From: Arbacia lixula
Lineage: Eukaryota > Echinodermata > Echinoidea > Arbacioida > Arbaciidae
DNA: 64,000 nucleotides
Reading direction: 5' to 3'
NCBI GenBank assembly: GCA_963669155.1
Contig: OZ022584.1
Coordinates: 4,929,724-4,993,723 of the forward strand
Made by a program: the position numbers and the translations under genes. Below the pieces are notes generated by a model that made no database searches, had not been told where the DNA came from, and was given only the letters and a program-made list of their open reading frames with translations. Of the stretch, positions 51,101 through 58,900 are shown one piece after another. Numbering within the stretch: the first letter of the stretch is position 1; the number at the start of each line of letters is the position of its first letter.

Positions 51101-51388
51101 ATGACGATAATTATCGCCACAGATTTCATCTGTTGGATGCCGGTGATCATCCTGGGTATATTATCACAGTCCGGATCGGTTGAGCTCCCTTCAGCTGTAT
51201 ATGCCTGGATTGTCATCTTCGTCGTCCCTGTGAACGCGTCCATCAACCCATTCATCTATACGTTCATGTTGATCTCCGATAAAAGGAAAGACGTGAATTC
51301 CAAGGAGCGAACCAGTGGTCAGACACAGGAGGAGGAGCAGAGATCACGTGTGGATATGGTTGACGTTAGTCCAGAATTGCCGGACTAG
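26141..51388 (+). CDS. C-type lectin/LDLa/LRR G-protein-coupled receptor (GRL101/RXFP-like LGR)
   Basis: Reconstructed from 21 exons: 26141-26204, 27751-27905, 29533-29648, 31980-32128, 33372-33488, 35350-35484, 36633-36689, 38634-38678, 41221-41383, 42234-42305, 42803-42877, 43778-43849, 44667-44737, 45263-45334, 45979-46050, 46467-46538, 47025-47096, 48296-48367, 49221-49292, 49740-49811, 50221-51388. Every join is phase-consistent except at the 71-nt exon 44667-44737. About 987 residues if that exon were 72 nt, 963 if skipped. Order: signal peptide (1-22), C-type lectin domain (about 27-161), two LDLa modules (about 163-245), Cys-containing linker, about 12 LRRs (about 322-598), CC hinge and 7TM (about 630-945), short tail. 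The 7TM matches type-C LGRs (GRL101, relaxin receptors). It should sit in the plasma membrane with a large ectodomain. Ligand and G-protein coupling cannot be told from sequence. Linker exons 7-9 are the weakest part of the model. Confidence 0.88.
27488..27690. repeat. TTCCGAAGGTTCGT inverted-repeat family, copy 2
   Basis: Several direct GTTATTCCGAAGGTTCGTTA units on the left and inverted TAACGAACCTTCGGAATAAC units on the right, forming a hairpin array 60 bp upstream of receptor exon 2. Confidence 0.85.
27751..27905 (+). CDS. Receptor exon 2: first part of C-type lectin domain
   Basis: Encodes [20 protein letters not shown] and then [18 protein letters not shown], the beta1/alpha1/alpha2 region of a C-type lectin fold with the conserved helix-2 Cys. 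It lacks the extra N-terminal Cys pair, so it is the short form. Phase joins exon 1 exactly. Donor GTGAGT. Confidence 0.9.
27906..29532. other. Receptor intron 2
   Basis: AT-rich, with a degenerate direct repeat near 28425-28560 (ATATGTT, ACATATACA, AATTTTAAAGAAAT) and two TCGTGCGTGA blocks (28349, 28588). No exon was seen. Confidence 0.5.
29533..29648 (+). CDS. Receptor exon 3: middle of C-type lectin domain
   Basis: Encodes [20 protein letters not shown] and [18 protein letters not shown], matching the WIGL core and the W-S-DG-x-P-L block of C-type lectins. There is an additional Cys just before the WIGL core. Phase 0 in, phase 2 out. Confidence 0.93.
29738..29812. repeat. Poly-C / poly-A / TA tract
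   Basis: About 17 C, then about 35 A, then (TA)n in the receptor intron between lectin exons 3 and 4. Confidence 0.95.
29881..31480. repeat. 1.5-kb nested palindrome with hammerhead-like repeat units
   Basis: Two mirrored halves meet near 30684. Left half: unit B (29883-29956), three direct copies of an about 100-bp unit A (to 30263), a unique block with (TA)n tracts, and unit B again. The right half is the reverse complement of the TA block and of two unit A copies, followed by a second mirror point at about 31281 and another unit A. Unit A carries CTGATGA-AGGGCAGGTGCCC-GAAA (30019, 30121, 30222; minus at 31123 and 31224; plus at 31343). Unit B carries CTGATGA, a CCC/GGG stem and GAAACAGTC (minus at 29956 and 30674; plus at 30693). 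It lies in the intron splitting the lectin domain. Confidence 0.9.
31980..32128 (+). CDS. Receptor exon 4: end of C-type lectin domain, GC donor
   Basis: Encodes [20 protein letters not shown] through [18 protein letters not shown]. The WND motif for Ca2+/sugar binding is present, while the usual EPN/QPD position reads MPDN. The only donor that keeps phase with the next exon is GCAAGT at 32129, the consensus of rare GC-AG introns. Confidence 0.9.
32677..33175. repeat. TGCATTC/TTCGAA-rich minisatellite element
   Basis: CTGACTGCATTC and CGGCATTCGAA variants recur. The flanks CCTAGTCACAGTAG and AAGTGTGACGGG look like decayed inverted ends (GTCACA...TGTGAC). Probably one decayed non-autonomous element. 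Confidence 0.6.
33372..33488 (+). CDS. Receptor exon 5: LDLa module 1
   Basis: Encodes [20 protein letters not shown] then [16 protein letters not shown]. Six cysteines and the Ca2+-binding D-x-SDE cluster are intact. Symmetric phase 1-1 exon, typical of mobile LDLa modules. Confidence 0.95.
33848..33930 (+). mobile_element. Possible tRNA-derived SINE head
   Basis: GTAGCCTACTGGGTC resembles a pol III A box and GGTTCAAGTCCC, 46 nt on, a B box. Pairing around it (GCAGG...CCTGT) resembles a T-arm. The body and tail are not defined, and it is not an intact tRNA. Confidence 0.4.
34008..34253. mobile_element. MITE with GGCCCGGTCACGCCGCC ends
   Basis: AAGGCCCGGTCACGCCGCC at the left is mirrored by GGGCGGTGTGACTGAGCCT at the right. 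Internally imperfect inverted, non-coding. Confidence 0.75.
34974..35305 (+). repeat. Dispersed repeat with CACCGTNACGGTG palindromes, copy 1
   Basis: Aligns in opposite orientation with 43028-43363. Shared: TGACGTTA, CAGACGATA, TAGCTCATCTT, GCAGCGACTGCA, GATTGGCTGGTGTGAC, GTTACCGTGACGG. It ends only about 45 bp before receptor exon 6. A related fragment is at 34550-34625. Confidence 0.75.
35350..35484 (+). CDS. Receptor exon 6: LDLa module 2
   Basis: Encodes [20 protein letters not shown] then [16 protein letters not shown]. Six cysteines, an NGT glycosylation sequon and the acidic DGSDE Ca2+ site are visible. Phase 1-1; acceptor TTTACAG, donor GTGAGT. Confidence 0.95.
35767..35812. repeat. 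(CT)n microsatellite
   Basis: TC dinucleotide run just downstream of LDLa exon 6, with pyrimidine-rich flanks to about 35915. Confidence 0.95.
36633..36689 (+). CDS. Receptor exon 7: small linker exon
   Basis: A 57-nt phase 1-1 exon between TTGACAG and GTAAGT, encoding [17 protein letters not shown] with two cysteines. It is accepted for its excellent splice sites and phase fit. No domain recognised. Confidence 0.55.
36814..36845. repeat. Poly-T run
   Basis: About 31 consecutive T in receptor intron 7. Confidence 0.95.
37009..37710 (+). mobile_element. hAT-like non-autonomous element, copy 1
   Basis: Starts CAGGGATGTGTT then GGAAGGAT and ends TCCTTTCTAGCACATCCCG. It aligns along its length with 56639-57362 and in reverse with 39460-40458. 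No transposase. It directly abuts a second element at 37715. Confidence 0.8.
37715..38392. mobile_element. TIR element with TAAGGTTGCGTTCATGCG ends
   Basis: About 20-bp ends are inverted (TAAGGTTGCGTTCATGCGAC / GCGCATGGACGCAACCTTA). Internal palindromes use GAATCATGATTC. No recognised protein; a 150-codon frame inside resembles nothing known. Confidence 0.75.
38634..38678 (+). CDS. Receptor exon 8: small linker exon
   Basis: A 45-nt phase 1-1 exon between TTTTACAG and GTAAGA, encoding [15 protein letters not shown] with two cysteines. Together with exon 7 it may form a disulfide-bonded cap before the LRRs. A MITE begins only 13 bp past its donor. Confidence 0.55.
38691..38891. mobile_element. 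Foldback MITE (GTCTGGTAATACAGACTAGG family), copy 1
   Basis: TAGCCTAG, GGTCACAACTGAGTCTGTT and TATGTCTGGTAATACAGACT at the left are mirrored at the right. Copies: 62557-62793 (full) and 43990-44125 (partial). Confidence 0.85.
39108..39185. repeat. (CT)n then (TA)n microsatellite
   Basis: Compound dinucleotide run in receptor intron 8. Confidence 0.95.
39460..40458 (-). mobile_element. hAT-like non-autonomous element, copy 2 (inverted)
   Basis: Ends CAGGGATGTGTTAGGAAGGA and TCCTTCCATAACACATCCCTG, flanked by near-identical 8-bp sites GGTTTAAC and GGTTTTAC. It is about 300 bp longer than its relatives because of an insertion at 39911-40178. Confidence 0.85.
39911..40178. mobile_element. G-rich element nested in the hAT-like copy
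   Basis: Ends TGGGCGGAAATC and GGGATTTCTGCCCA are inverted. GCGTGCAAC lies on both sides as a target duplication. The related copy at 37009-37710 has an empty site at the corresponding position. G and C homopolymers fill it. A relative lies at 57839-57955. Confidence 0.8.
41221..41383 (+). CDS. Receptor exon 9: linker helix and first LRR
   Basis: Encodes [19 protein letters not shown], then [13 protein letters not shown] which runs into the LRR of exon 10. The donor GTGAGT in phase 2 is convincing. The acceptor at 41221 was chosen because only it fits phase 1 from exon 8; its pyrimidine tract is weak, so the 5' edge may be wrong. Confidence 0.6.
42234..42305 (+). CDS. Receptor exon 10: LRR
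   Basis: 72 nt, phase 2-2, encoding [20 protein letters not shown]. It fits the L-x-x-N-x-(I/V)-x-x-(I/V)-x-x-G-x-F pattern. Confidence 0.88.
42803..42877 (+). CDS. Receptor exon 11: LRR, 75 nt
   Basis: Encodes [20 protein letters not shown], a 25-residue repeat, one residue longer than its neighbours but still phase 2-2. Confidence 0.85.
43028..43363 (-). repeat. Dispersed repeat with CACCGTNACGGTG palindromes, copy 2
   Basis: Inverted relative of 34974-35305, in receptor intron 11. Shared GGTACCGTTACGGTGTCAG and CACACCAGCCAATCA blocks. Confidence 0.75.
43778..43849 (+). CDS. Receptor exon 12: LRR
   Basis: 72 nt, phase 2-2, encoding [20 protein letters not shown]. Donor GTGAGT. Confidence 0.88.
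43990..44125. repeat. Partial copy of the 38691 MITE family
   Basis: ACAACTAAGTCTGGTAACA, AAACTCAGTTGTATACATGC and GGAATCTAGGCTG match the family, but the ends are eroded. Confidence 0.6.
44667..44737 (+). CDS. Receptor exon 13: LRR with 1-nt deficit
   Basis: Encodes [20 protein letters not shown] as a normal LRR, but is 71 nt. The donor side reads GAATTATGTAAG where one more T would restore the standard phase-2 end. Either a true 1-bp deletion, an assembly error in a T-run, or an exon that is skipped; skipping keeps frame because both neighbours are phase 2. Confidence 0.7.
45263..45334 (+). CDS. Receptor exon 14: LRR
   Basis: 72 nt, phase 2-2, encoding [20 protein letters not shown]. Acceptor GCTAG, donor GTAAGT. 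Confidence 0.88.
45979..46050 (+). CDS. Receptor exon 15: LRR
   Basis: 72 nt, phase 2-2, encoding [20 protein letters not shown], then GTAAGT. Confidence 0.88.
46467..46538 (+). CDS. Receptor exon 16: LRR
   Basis: 72 nt, phase 2-2, encoding [20 protein letters not shown]. The acceptor follows a long T-tract. Confidence 0.88.
47025..47096 (+). CDS. Receptor exon 17: LRR
   Basis: 72 nt, phase 2-2, encoding [20 protein letters not shown]. Donor GTAAAT is slightly weaker than the others. Confidence 0.87.
47345..47449. repeat. Hairpin with 26-bp perfect palindromic core
   Basis: Arms of about 50 bp (GGGATCTTGTGGAATCTATT / AATAGATTCCACAAAGATCCC) close on a perfect core at 47384-47409 centred on GGTACC. 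It lies in receptor intron 17. Confidence 0.9.
48296..48367 (+). CDS. Receptor exon 18: LRR
   Basis: 72 nt, phase 2-2, encoding [20 protein letters not shown]. It has the usual LxxN core; the consensus Phe is replaced by Val. Confidence 0.87.
49221..49292 (+). CDS. Receptor exon 19: LRR
   Basis: 72 nt, phase 2-2, encoding [20 protein letters not shown], the most canonical repeat of the set. Confidence 0.9.
49385..49560. repeat. TTCCGAAGGTTCGT inverted-repeat family, copy 3
   Basis: GGTTCGTTATTCCGAAGGTT at the left is mirrored by TTTCGGAATAACAAAGTG at the right, in receptor intron 19. Confidence 0.75.
49740..49811 (+). CDS. Receptor exon 20: last LRR exon
   Basis: 72 nt, phase 2-2, encoding [20 protein letters not shown]. 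The LxxN core is degenerate (Gly-Thr in place of Asn), as is common for the last repeat. Confidence 0.87.
50221..51388 (+). CDS. Receptor exon 21: hinge, seven-transmembrane domain and tail
   Basis: Begins [13 protein letters not shown], the CC hinge shared by LGRs, then NCT and other sequons. TM1 has IGNALV, TM2 LAVAD, TM3 ends VDRF (E/DRY variant), TM4 Trp in AVWV, TM6 CWMPV, TM7 NPFIY (NPxxY). The best match is to GRL101 and relaxin-family receptors, which share the LMG-type TM2 and SSE-x-SVFTLT TM3 pattern. The tail after TM7 is about 38 residues, acidic and Ser/Thr-containing, ending at TAG 51386-51388. All 7TM sequence lies in one exon. Confidence 0.97.
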
Positions 51389-51654
51389 TGTGGGCTAGTC
51401 GCCCGACCAGCTATTGACTAGCTTTAAGTTCGTAGCGGGACTAATTGATATTGATATTGCAATTTATTGTCCAATTGGAAATTTCATTTTCACTGGTTTA
51501 CAAAGATGATACATTGATATAAATGAAGAAGGTGATATCAAACAAGTAACATATACACATAAAGACAAATACAATTATTATACAAATTCTAAAGGATGCA
51601 TGATGTTGACATTAGTTTAGTTCCCTGTTTATAATTACTGAACTTGAAGAGTGT

Positions 51655-52142
51655 GCAAAACACCTGTGCAAGGCTTATTTTTGGTTGTACGAAATAAACA
51701 CGTATTACATCAATACTAAGAAACTTACATTGGTAGTCAATACGGCAGAGAATAACATTCAAAATCTTACTATTGTATACAAAGTACTTCTTGGTCAGGC
51801 TCCTGGGCTACATTACACAATTATTGAGGTATAAAACCAGTAATCATGGTCGCAATTTGCGCAGTTCAACGGATCCTCTGCTTTTACCGATTCCATCCTT
51901 CAAAACAAAAGTAACGCTAGGTGATCGAGCATTTGCTTGGCTGGACCCCAAGCTCTGGGGCAGCTTACCCCCTGAAGTTGGGAAAGCACCATCCGTAAAA
52001 CAACTATAAATCAAAGCTCAAAACACATTTATTTAAACAATAACAACCATTTTAAGAGTTCCATGAAGCGCAGTAGAATATAAACTTGATGGAAAAGTTT
52101 CGGCGCTCTATGAATTTGTACATTATTATCATTATTGTTACA
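51655..52142 (+). pseudogene. C-terminal fragment of CR1/L2-like retrotransposon
   Basis: Encodes YKVLLGQAPG, then LGDRAFAWLDPKLWGSLPPE and LKTHLFK in shifting frames, followed by GGCGCTCTATGAATTTGTAC and an ATT-rich tail. It begins about 270 bp after the receptor stop codon. Confidence 0.85.
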
Positions 52143-54600
52143 TTTCGGAGACGGACCTTTGTGCTTGGCGTTAAAAAGGTGAATCGAGCTGGGGATGAAA
52201 GATTGCCTTAAACGGATGGTCCTAGTACGGGGCACACATAAACGTATTCCTGATCCGTTGAACCTGTATTGAATATATATATGCAAATCTATTTTTGTAA
52301 ATGTGTTTTATTCAGTTTAAAAAAAATACACTGTAATATCTTCTGTCTAATATGAGTAATGTAAAAGTAGTGCCACATCCTAGTTGATAATATTCAGATA
52401 TGTCCAGACGTTATGGTTATAGGCGAGAACAAAACATGATGAGACACGTAGGCCTACAGAGGCGCCGCCGAGTGCGTTTTTCATAAATGATACCCTCAGT
52501 ACGCCTCAAAGCCGCTGACCTAAAACTGTATCTTGTTTATTTGATAAGACAGGTCTAGGTATGAACAGATTTACCAAAATTTGTCTAAATCGTCTGCACT
52601 CAGACAAATGGCGCCATACAATTACGATGGTGTTGCATTCAAATTGCTTTTGCGTTACATTTACTATGCTGTCGGCGGCCATGTAGAAAATTCATACACA
52701 CGTGACATGATAAAGCGTTAGCCATTTGCTAAATCCATTAACCTGAAATACTCGCTATTTACACAAATTGTACCAGTCTGCAGTAGTTTCTGTCAAACTT
52801 CCTTCGAGATCCTTCACCATGATTTATTTATTTACTACTGTACACTAATCCAGCTCGTGGTATTTTCACCCGTCCAGTCACATACATTAAATCTTGAAAA
52901 GTGTTAATATGTATGTATTGAAATATATTTCTTTTAGATTGTTTCCCATCAATTCATTACTTTATTAGAAGATTTCTTTCTAACATTACAAGTGCTCCGC
53001 TAACAATTGAATGCCGACGTACGGAGTTAGTATGAATCTTATTTCCTTTTATGTAGTAGTATTTTGTATATTGCCAAGTTTTAAGTATGTATGTATGTAT
53101 GTATGCATGTAAGTGAGTAGGCTCTGTGCCAGCACGCCTTATGAGACATTGGTTGATTTGTAACGTGGAGGCCAAGAGCGACTGTTTTTATAAGACTTGC
53201 ATATGCTACTTATTCAAATGTTCCTCTAAGGCACGTGGCAAGTTTAATTGAATGGGTATGTTTGGTAATTTACTTCAGATCAGGCATTCGTCTATGGCTA
53301 GCTTGGTATTTGAATTTTCCTGCAGGTATTTAAGTGTTAATCGTTTGAATATGTAGACTTTTGAACGATTTGTGCATATATACTTCGTTCATCGGCGTAT
53401 TGATCTTGCTCCTTCTTTGCATAGGTAATAATGTGCATGTTAATTAGTTCATACGCTCGTCATCATATAATTATGCGCACTATGAATATATTTGCGTGTG
53501 AATTGTCAGTACTCACTTAATAAATTCCCATGGGTGAAATGTCGAGTAAGATATTTTTCTCCAGCGTGTTGATTATTTCAATTTGGCAATATGTATTGTA
53601 ATGCCAATCAAGCCAATCAGCCTGAAATAGCCCCATCTCTTGTTCAAACTAAAAGAGGGGCGAACTGAATCTTAAAGAGAATGTAAAAGTTTTCTATTGG
53701 ACGAGAAGTGATGAGAATCGTGTAGTCAATGCATGCGGGATTCGGAGAAGACGTATGATTTTTGAACCTTCTTCTAGCTTCTTCTTTCTACTTCTGTACT
53801 TCTTCCTCCTTCGAACTTCATTTGAAGCCTTCATGTTATACCTCCTCATTGTTGATGTTCCTCGTTCGATTTGGTGGTTATTTTGCGACGCAATGCACAG
53901 GCTTCTGTTGAATGTGAATAAAAGGTCACTGAACTGTCAAATATTATTGGTGATTTTTGCGCATGGTCAATTTTGAACGGTCGAACAGAAGATATGTATG
54001 GGACTGAGATGGCAAAAGGAGCGTTAGAGGTGTGACGTGAAAATGTACGGAGCAATAAAGGCCGGATCAGGGACTACAGTATGTATGTGTTTTAGTTTGT
54101 ACATGTATTGACAATGTGGCATTATCTGTAACACATTACTGGAAGAGTTTTGAAGTCTCCATATCTATATCAATGAACTTAGTTACTACGTGCTCGTTCA
54201 ATCTCACTTAACTTAAAAAAAATATGCAATACAAAAGTAATATGATGAGATTGACGAAAGACATGGGCAAAAGAAAGGGAAATTCAGCCGTTTAAAATAA
54301 AGGATAGAAATGATGAAGAATACGTGACCCATAATCCGTGGAGTATCTTTAATCCTGTCATGACAGTGGGTATTTGTTTGATGTCAGGAACGCAGTGAGG
54401 AATCTTCTCGTAGTTATGAAATCATTGAAACCCAGTCTTGGCGACAGAGTGGTCTCCCATGGTTACGGGTTGTTAGAGGCAACAGGTCCACCGCTTACCG
54501 CCAACTCATTTCGTGTCGTGTGTGCATTTTTCACCTGTAATGTACACAAGTCCCATAGAGCCTCGTTTTCACCGGCACACCAAGAAGTAACTGGGTAACG
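52143..54600. other. Stretch without recognised gene
   Basis: AT-rich with a short GTAT-type run near 53085-53105. No exon or known element was recognised. Confidence 0.5.
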
Positions 54601-54602
54601 CT

Positions 54603-54932
54603 TGAAGAACAGCTGTTCGTAAGCTACGATCACGACTTTACAAACGACTGGTGACCCCTTATTGTGCTAAATCACATTCTCAATGAGTTTGATTCCCATC
54701 AGCCTAAGTTCAAATCTGATGTTAATAAATGAAATTCTTGTTGTTAACAAGTGCCTGAATACAAAGCTGATGATTTGTCAAATTTGATTAGGATTGTTGG
54801 AAATTTACTCCCAATAAGTTAAAACAGGATTGAACAAAGTGTGGTATTACATTTAGCACAATGCAAGAAGGGATCACTAGTTGTTCGTAAAGTCGTTCGT
54901 AGCTTACGAACAGCTTGGTGAAACACCCCCAG
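54603..54932. mobile_element. Foldback element with AGCTGTTCGTAAGCTACGA ends
   Basis: AACAGCTGTTCGTAAGCTAC and ACGACTTTACAAACGACTGG at the left are mirrored by AAGTCGTTCGTAGCTTACGA at the right (arms about 50 bp). Degenerate relative at 3240-3495. Confidence 0.8.
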
Positions 54933-55289
54933 GTGTCACTGTGGGAAGGGGTTTGTCTGTGGGCGCAGAGTCGATTGATGCACTTTCTTTAAACGAAAAT
55001 GGCGTGTGAAACAAGACTAGCCCCTTGACCTTCATGTTTGGAGGCAGGTATAAACATTCTTGAGATAGTTTCTACAATTTTAGACCCGTTGATACAGACT
55101 CGTTCATATTGTTCGTACAAACCTTTAAGAGGCTCTACAGCTCTAGCTTCTTCTCCAAAGGCCCATGTGTTAAATTAGCATTTTCCCCCAGAAAAAAAAC
55201 AACATTATATTGGGCAGAAATAGATGGAATATTTTAAAGATGTTGGCCGCCATTGGAGGAAACATTGGAGAATGTTCGGCATTTTGTGA

Positions 55290-55525
55290 TGTTTACGACA
55301 ACAAAGCCAACAAAGTTGTGAATACATTACAAAAATGGTCTATTGTTGACTTTCGTACAATGTATGGAATTTTGACTTATCATACGTCACTGATGGCATG
55401 CGTTTTTTCAAATTTTCTTCAAAATGAGACTTTATTGCGGCAAACTTATGTGAAATTCGTTTTTAGTGGATAATTTGAAATAGATTAGTGGGATTTTTTT
55501 TTTTTAATTTAGTAACCCTTTAAAA
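55290..55525 (+). repeat. Half copy of the 6.68-7.25 kb foldback family
   Basis: Aligns with 7030-7245: TTGTGAATACATTAC, TGGTCTATTGTTGACTT, AAAATGAGACTTTATTGCGG and AATTTAGTAACCCTT. Only the right half is present. Confidence 0.85.
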
Positions 55526-55573
55526 TTAACATTCTGTCACATGTTTATATGACATTGGATGCCCTTGATTTTT

Positions 55574-55843
55574 TTACGAGACACATTGCATTTTGGCAGA
55601 AGGCCCTGGTCCTGTGGAGGGACCAGGTGTAGAAGGGCTGGGTGGTGCAGAAGGGCTTGGTAGTAGAGGAGCGTCGGGTGGTGTAGAACAGCCACTTGAT
55701 GGCAAGGCTTCCTCGGGATGTGTTGATGTCAACCCTGATGGTATGAACCATGAAGGTGGGAAGGGATTGAAAACATCATCTGCAGTGGGCCTGGCATCAT
55801 GTCTCAACGATGGTCTTTTTTTCCTAAACCTTCTTTTGTACAC
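55574..55843 (-). other. GC-rich, Pro/Ser-rich reading frame, unknown
   Basis: The minus-strand frame contains KRRFRKKRPSLRHD, FNPFPPSWFIPSG and then a Pro/Ser low-complexity run. The plus strand has a Gly-rich frame over the same bases. Composition differs sharply from its AT-rich surroundings, suggesting a former exon or transposon ORF. No family recognised. Confidence 0.25.
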
Positions 55844-56638
55844 GAGTGAACCTCCGTTGCCACAAAATCCTCTTCAAGAAAGTGTCCACTGCAAATGCAG
55901 ATTCGCTTGTATTTCCAAGGATGTTTAAGCACACGGATAAACACCAGCCGTTTAATTAATGCAGGTTCATTGTAATCTACTTCTAGTCACACAAGAACGC
56001 TTTACAAAGATTTTCTCTTTGATCTCGATGTTCAATGCCGCCGATTCTCTGGATGAGTTTTGCCTGCATTTGACGTATAAACAAAATCGGATGCGCAGAA
56101 GAATTTGGGGAAATATCCTCACCCCATATGCTTGCGCAGTTGTGACATGTAACACCTACGATGCATCAGTAAAGATTCAATCGAGGAATAGTGTTACAAT
56201 ATGGCAAAAAGGCTCCAAAGTGATATCAAGTTGCAGTATAAAAGTCTCCATTTCACAATGTTCCGCATCATACCTGCTTACAAAATTGCATGAAACGTTA
56301 CTTTCAGGTATTTTCCTTTCGGACAAGTAACATGAAAAACGCAGCCAACCACGGCCAAGCTAGTATTTCCATCTCAAAAAGTATCAAATTTCGTATTCGC
56401 TCGTCCTTTTTAACTACGTAAGAAGCACTTAGTGACAAAATTAAAAGTTCAGCAGCGAAAGCTGAAATGTATGCATGTATAGGAATGCGTATGACCTATT
56501 ATGAAATCCAGGTGAACGTGACACAATTGCGCATGCATCATATTGTTGAGAGCAGCTGCTAGTCATGAATATTAAGTGGCGGCATCAAACCTTGTTCAAA
56601 GCGATGTATATCCATGTGCTTAAACATCCTTGGTATTT

Positions 56639-57362
56639 CCAGGGATGTGTTATGGAAGGATAGGAATCAACTTTCTTTCTTTGAACCCATGTGCCAAGCC
56701 GCTGAAAAGTTATGGTGTTCTCAACAGGTGCTGTTCAGGTGTTTGAACTATTATGAACATGATTGTGTGGCAACGGTTTCTCAGAGAGAACAAAAGAAAT
56801 GAACAGTCTCATTTCGCTTGTCCCGTTCTGTTAATGACATTAATACTTCCACGAGCACAACAGGTATCAGCAAACACAAATAAATAAGTTTTTCAAGTAA
56901 AATATCTCTGCTTCACGCAAACACACACAAACGCCGTTAATGGTAACACATAGCTTAATATATCATTTTGAGGGTGGTTGAATCTACCAAATGCACAAGT
57001 TGTCGGAAAGTGGAGAAATTGGTCAATTTTGTAATTAATACAAATAGCTTATATGTCCGATTTTTAATGATTCCTCAATACTTTTCGAAACAAAAGCAGA
57101 GTATTAGGATCTGTCATTATCTGCCGTTAACTTTCTTATAGTTTGCAAACGAATTTGTCAAAAACGAAACGTCTACAGACAAATGGGAAAATAAAGAAAT
57201 TTCTTTTCATGTTTACATCAGCTAAATGTCGGCTCGGCACATGGAACATCATTGTCATGATTATGGAATTCTTTTGACATTCATGAGCACACTTTAGAGC
57301 CCATACAGATGTTTGATTCTATTATGCTCGAGTTTCTACTCCTTCCTTTAACACTTCCCTGG
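56639..57362 (+). mobile_element. hAT-like non-autonomous element, copy 3
   Basis: Starts CAGGGATGTGTTATGGAAGG and ends TCCTTTAACACTTCCCT. GGTATTTC occurs on both sides, an 8-bp target duplication as made by hAT transposases. It matches 37009-37710 throughout. Confidence 0.88.
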
Positions 57363-57838
57363 TATTTCTTTGCTTCCTGGTGGTTTAGTTTTCTTCGTCG
57401 TGCAACAAAGTCAACCCAGCATTTCTGCAGTAGAGATTTTGCCAGTCATGGTATGAATGAACAGTCCATCCTGATATGTGTTGCTATATCCATATGCCAT
57501 GCAGTGAAGACCCGATGACCTTTTCCTTGTTTTCTTTTCTTATAGATATATGATATAAAATTTACAAGAAAAAATCATAAAAAGTATGAAAGATTTTAGA
57601 AATTAAAATAGGCTTACTTCAACAACAACAATCATCTGAAATTCAGCTGGAATGCTCCTCTTTTGGTTCCAAGTGGAATGTTGAGGAGTATCTTAAAGAA
57701 GAAGAAGGATACAGTAACTGTTTGAAAATGTTGACTTCAGCATATTCAAACACATATTTATCCAACTTAGAAAACATTTTTTTCTAGTTCAGCAATTTCC
57801 CCCACCGTTCTACTTAGTCCTTAGAAGTACACGTACAT

Positions 57839-57955
57839 GCATGGGCGAAAATCCCGGGGGGACGGGGAGGGGTGACACAAAATATAAAAAAAATGTCCCA
57901 CCCCCTTGAAGAAAAACGTGTCTCCCCCACCTTCGGGGAGCGATTTCGGCCCTTG
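57839..57955. repeat. Short relative of the G-rich nested element
   Basis: ATGGGCGAAAATCCC at one end and CTTCGGGGAGCGATTTCGGCC at the other match the ends of 39911-40178 in inverse order, with a shorter interior. Confidence 0.7.
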
Positions 57956-58189
57956 TTAACATGTACTAAAGACATGCAAGAGTAACTGAAAGAGATTAAT
58001 CTGAGATGTGGCTCTATGATCATGCTCGTGTTCCGTGAGCAGCAACAGAAGACAGAGAAGCGCCAATGGCCCGGTTCACAAGAGTTGCGCCCGAAATCTC
58101 TGACGTGGATGTGAGAGAAATACGGCTCGCTTGTTCGGCGGCTCCACTAGGCCTAGTTTACGTTTTGGTCTCAAAGTCCGAATTTCATG

Positions 58190-58900
58190 GCCTTATCGTG
58201 TTATAAGCCACTTAGGACCTCTTCGAATACCTACCAGTATTTCCAGGCCGATTCAATGAAATGACGGCTTCAGTGATTTTCAAAAGAAATCTTTTGTTCT
58301 CCATGCGAAACTTCCTCACAGACGAACTGAAGATAGTGACCTTGCTTCAACACATAATTTCCCATGGCATTGATACAATATTTTCTGAGTAGGACGTGAT
58401 TCTATTCGACAATCCTCTACTCTCACATCGATAAAATAAATCATAAAATATAATGATAATGATTAACTCTGAGTGGTCGTTCTATGTTCTGTGGCTTATT
58501 TCGGTTTTCAACAGGTGGATTAAATGTAATCTACTTTGGGCTCTATCTACTAGTATTTGGTCTCCTTTGAGGCCACTAGGCCTACTGTGTATAAACCTAT
58601 GGTGTATTGTCCACGGAGTTGTAAACAATAGTGGCCTAGGAGGAGACCAAATAAAGTGACCCCATATTTTCAAAAAAATATTGTTCAAGCTATACTTGGT
58701 CTCCTTCGAGGCCACTACTGTGTATAAATCTATGGTGTATTTTCCATAGACTTGTACACAATAGTGGCATGGAAGGAGACCACATATAGTGAGACGATAT
58801 TTCGAAAATGTTATTGTTCAAGCTATACACTACGGTGTATAAACCTATTATTTATATTTTATAGACTTTTAGATAATAGTGACCTCAAAGGAGACCAAAT
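58190..58900. repeat. Dispersed repeat, copy 2, with three TTTGGTCTCC foldback units
   Basis: The first 200 bp match 9826-10035. Then three imperfect units follow (58556-58650, 58695-58785, 58830-58895), each running from GGTCTCCTT.GAGGCCACTA or a decayed form to TAGTGGC...GGAGACCA, so each unit is itself a palindrome. Confidence 0.85.

Noticed and set aside
51693-51698. AATAAA as the receptor polyA signal
   Set aside because: It falls in or next to a LINE fragment and no downstream GU-rich site is convincing; not assigned.
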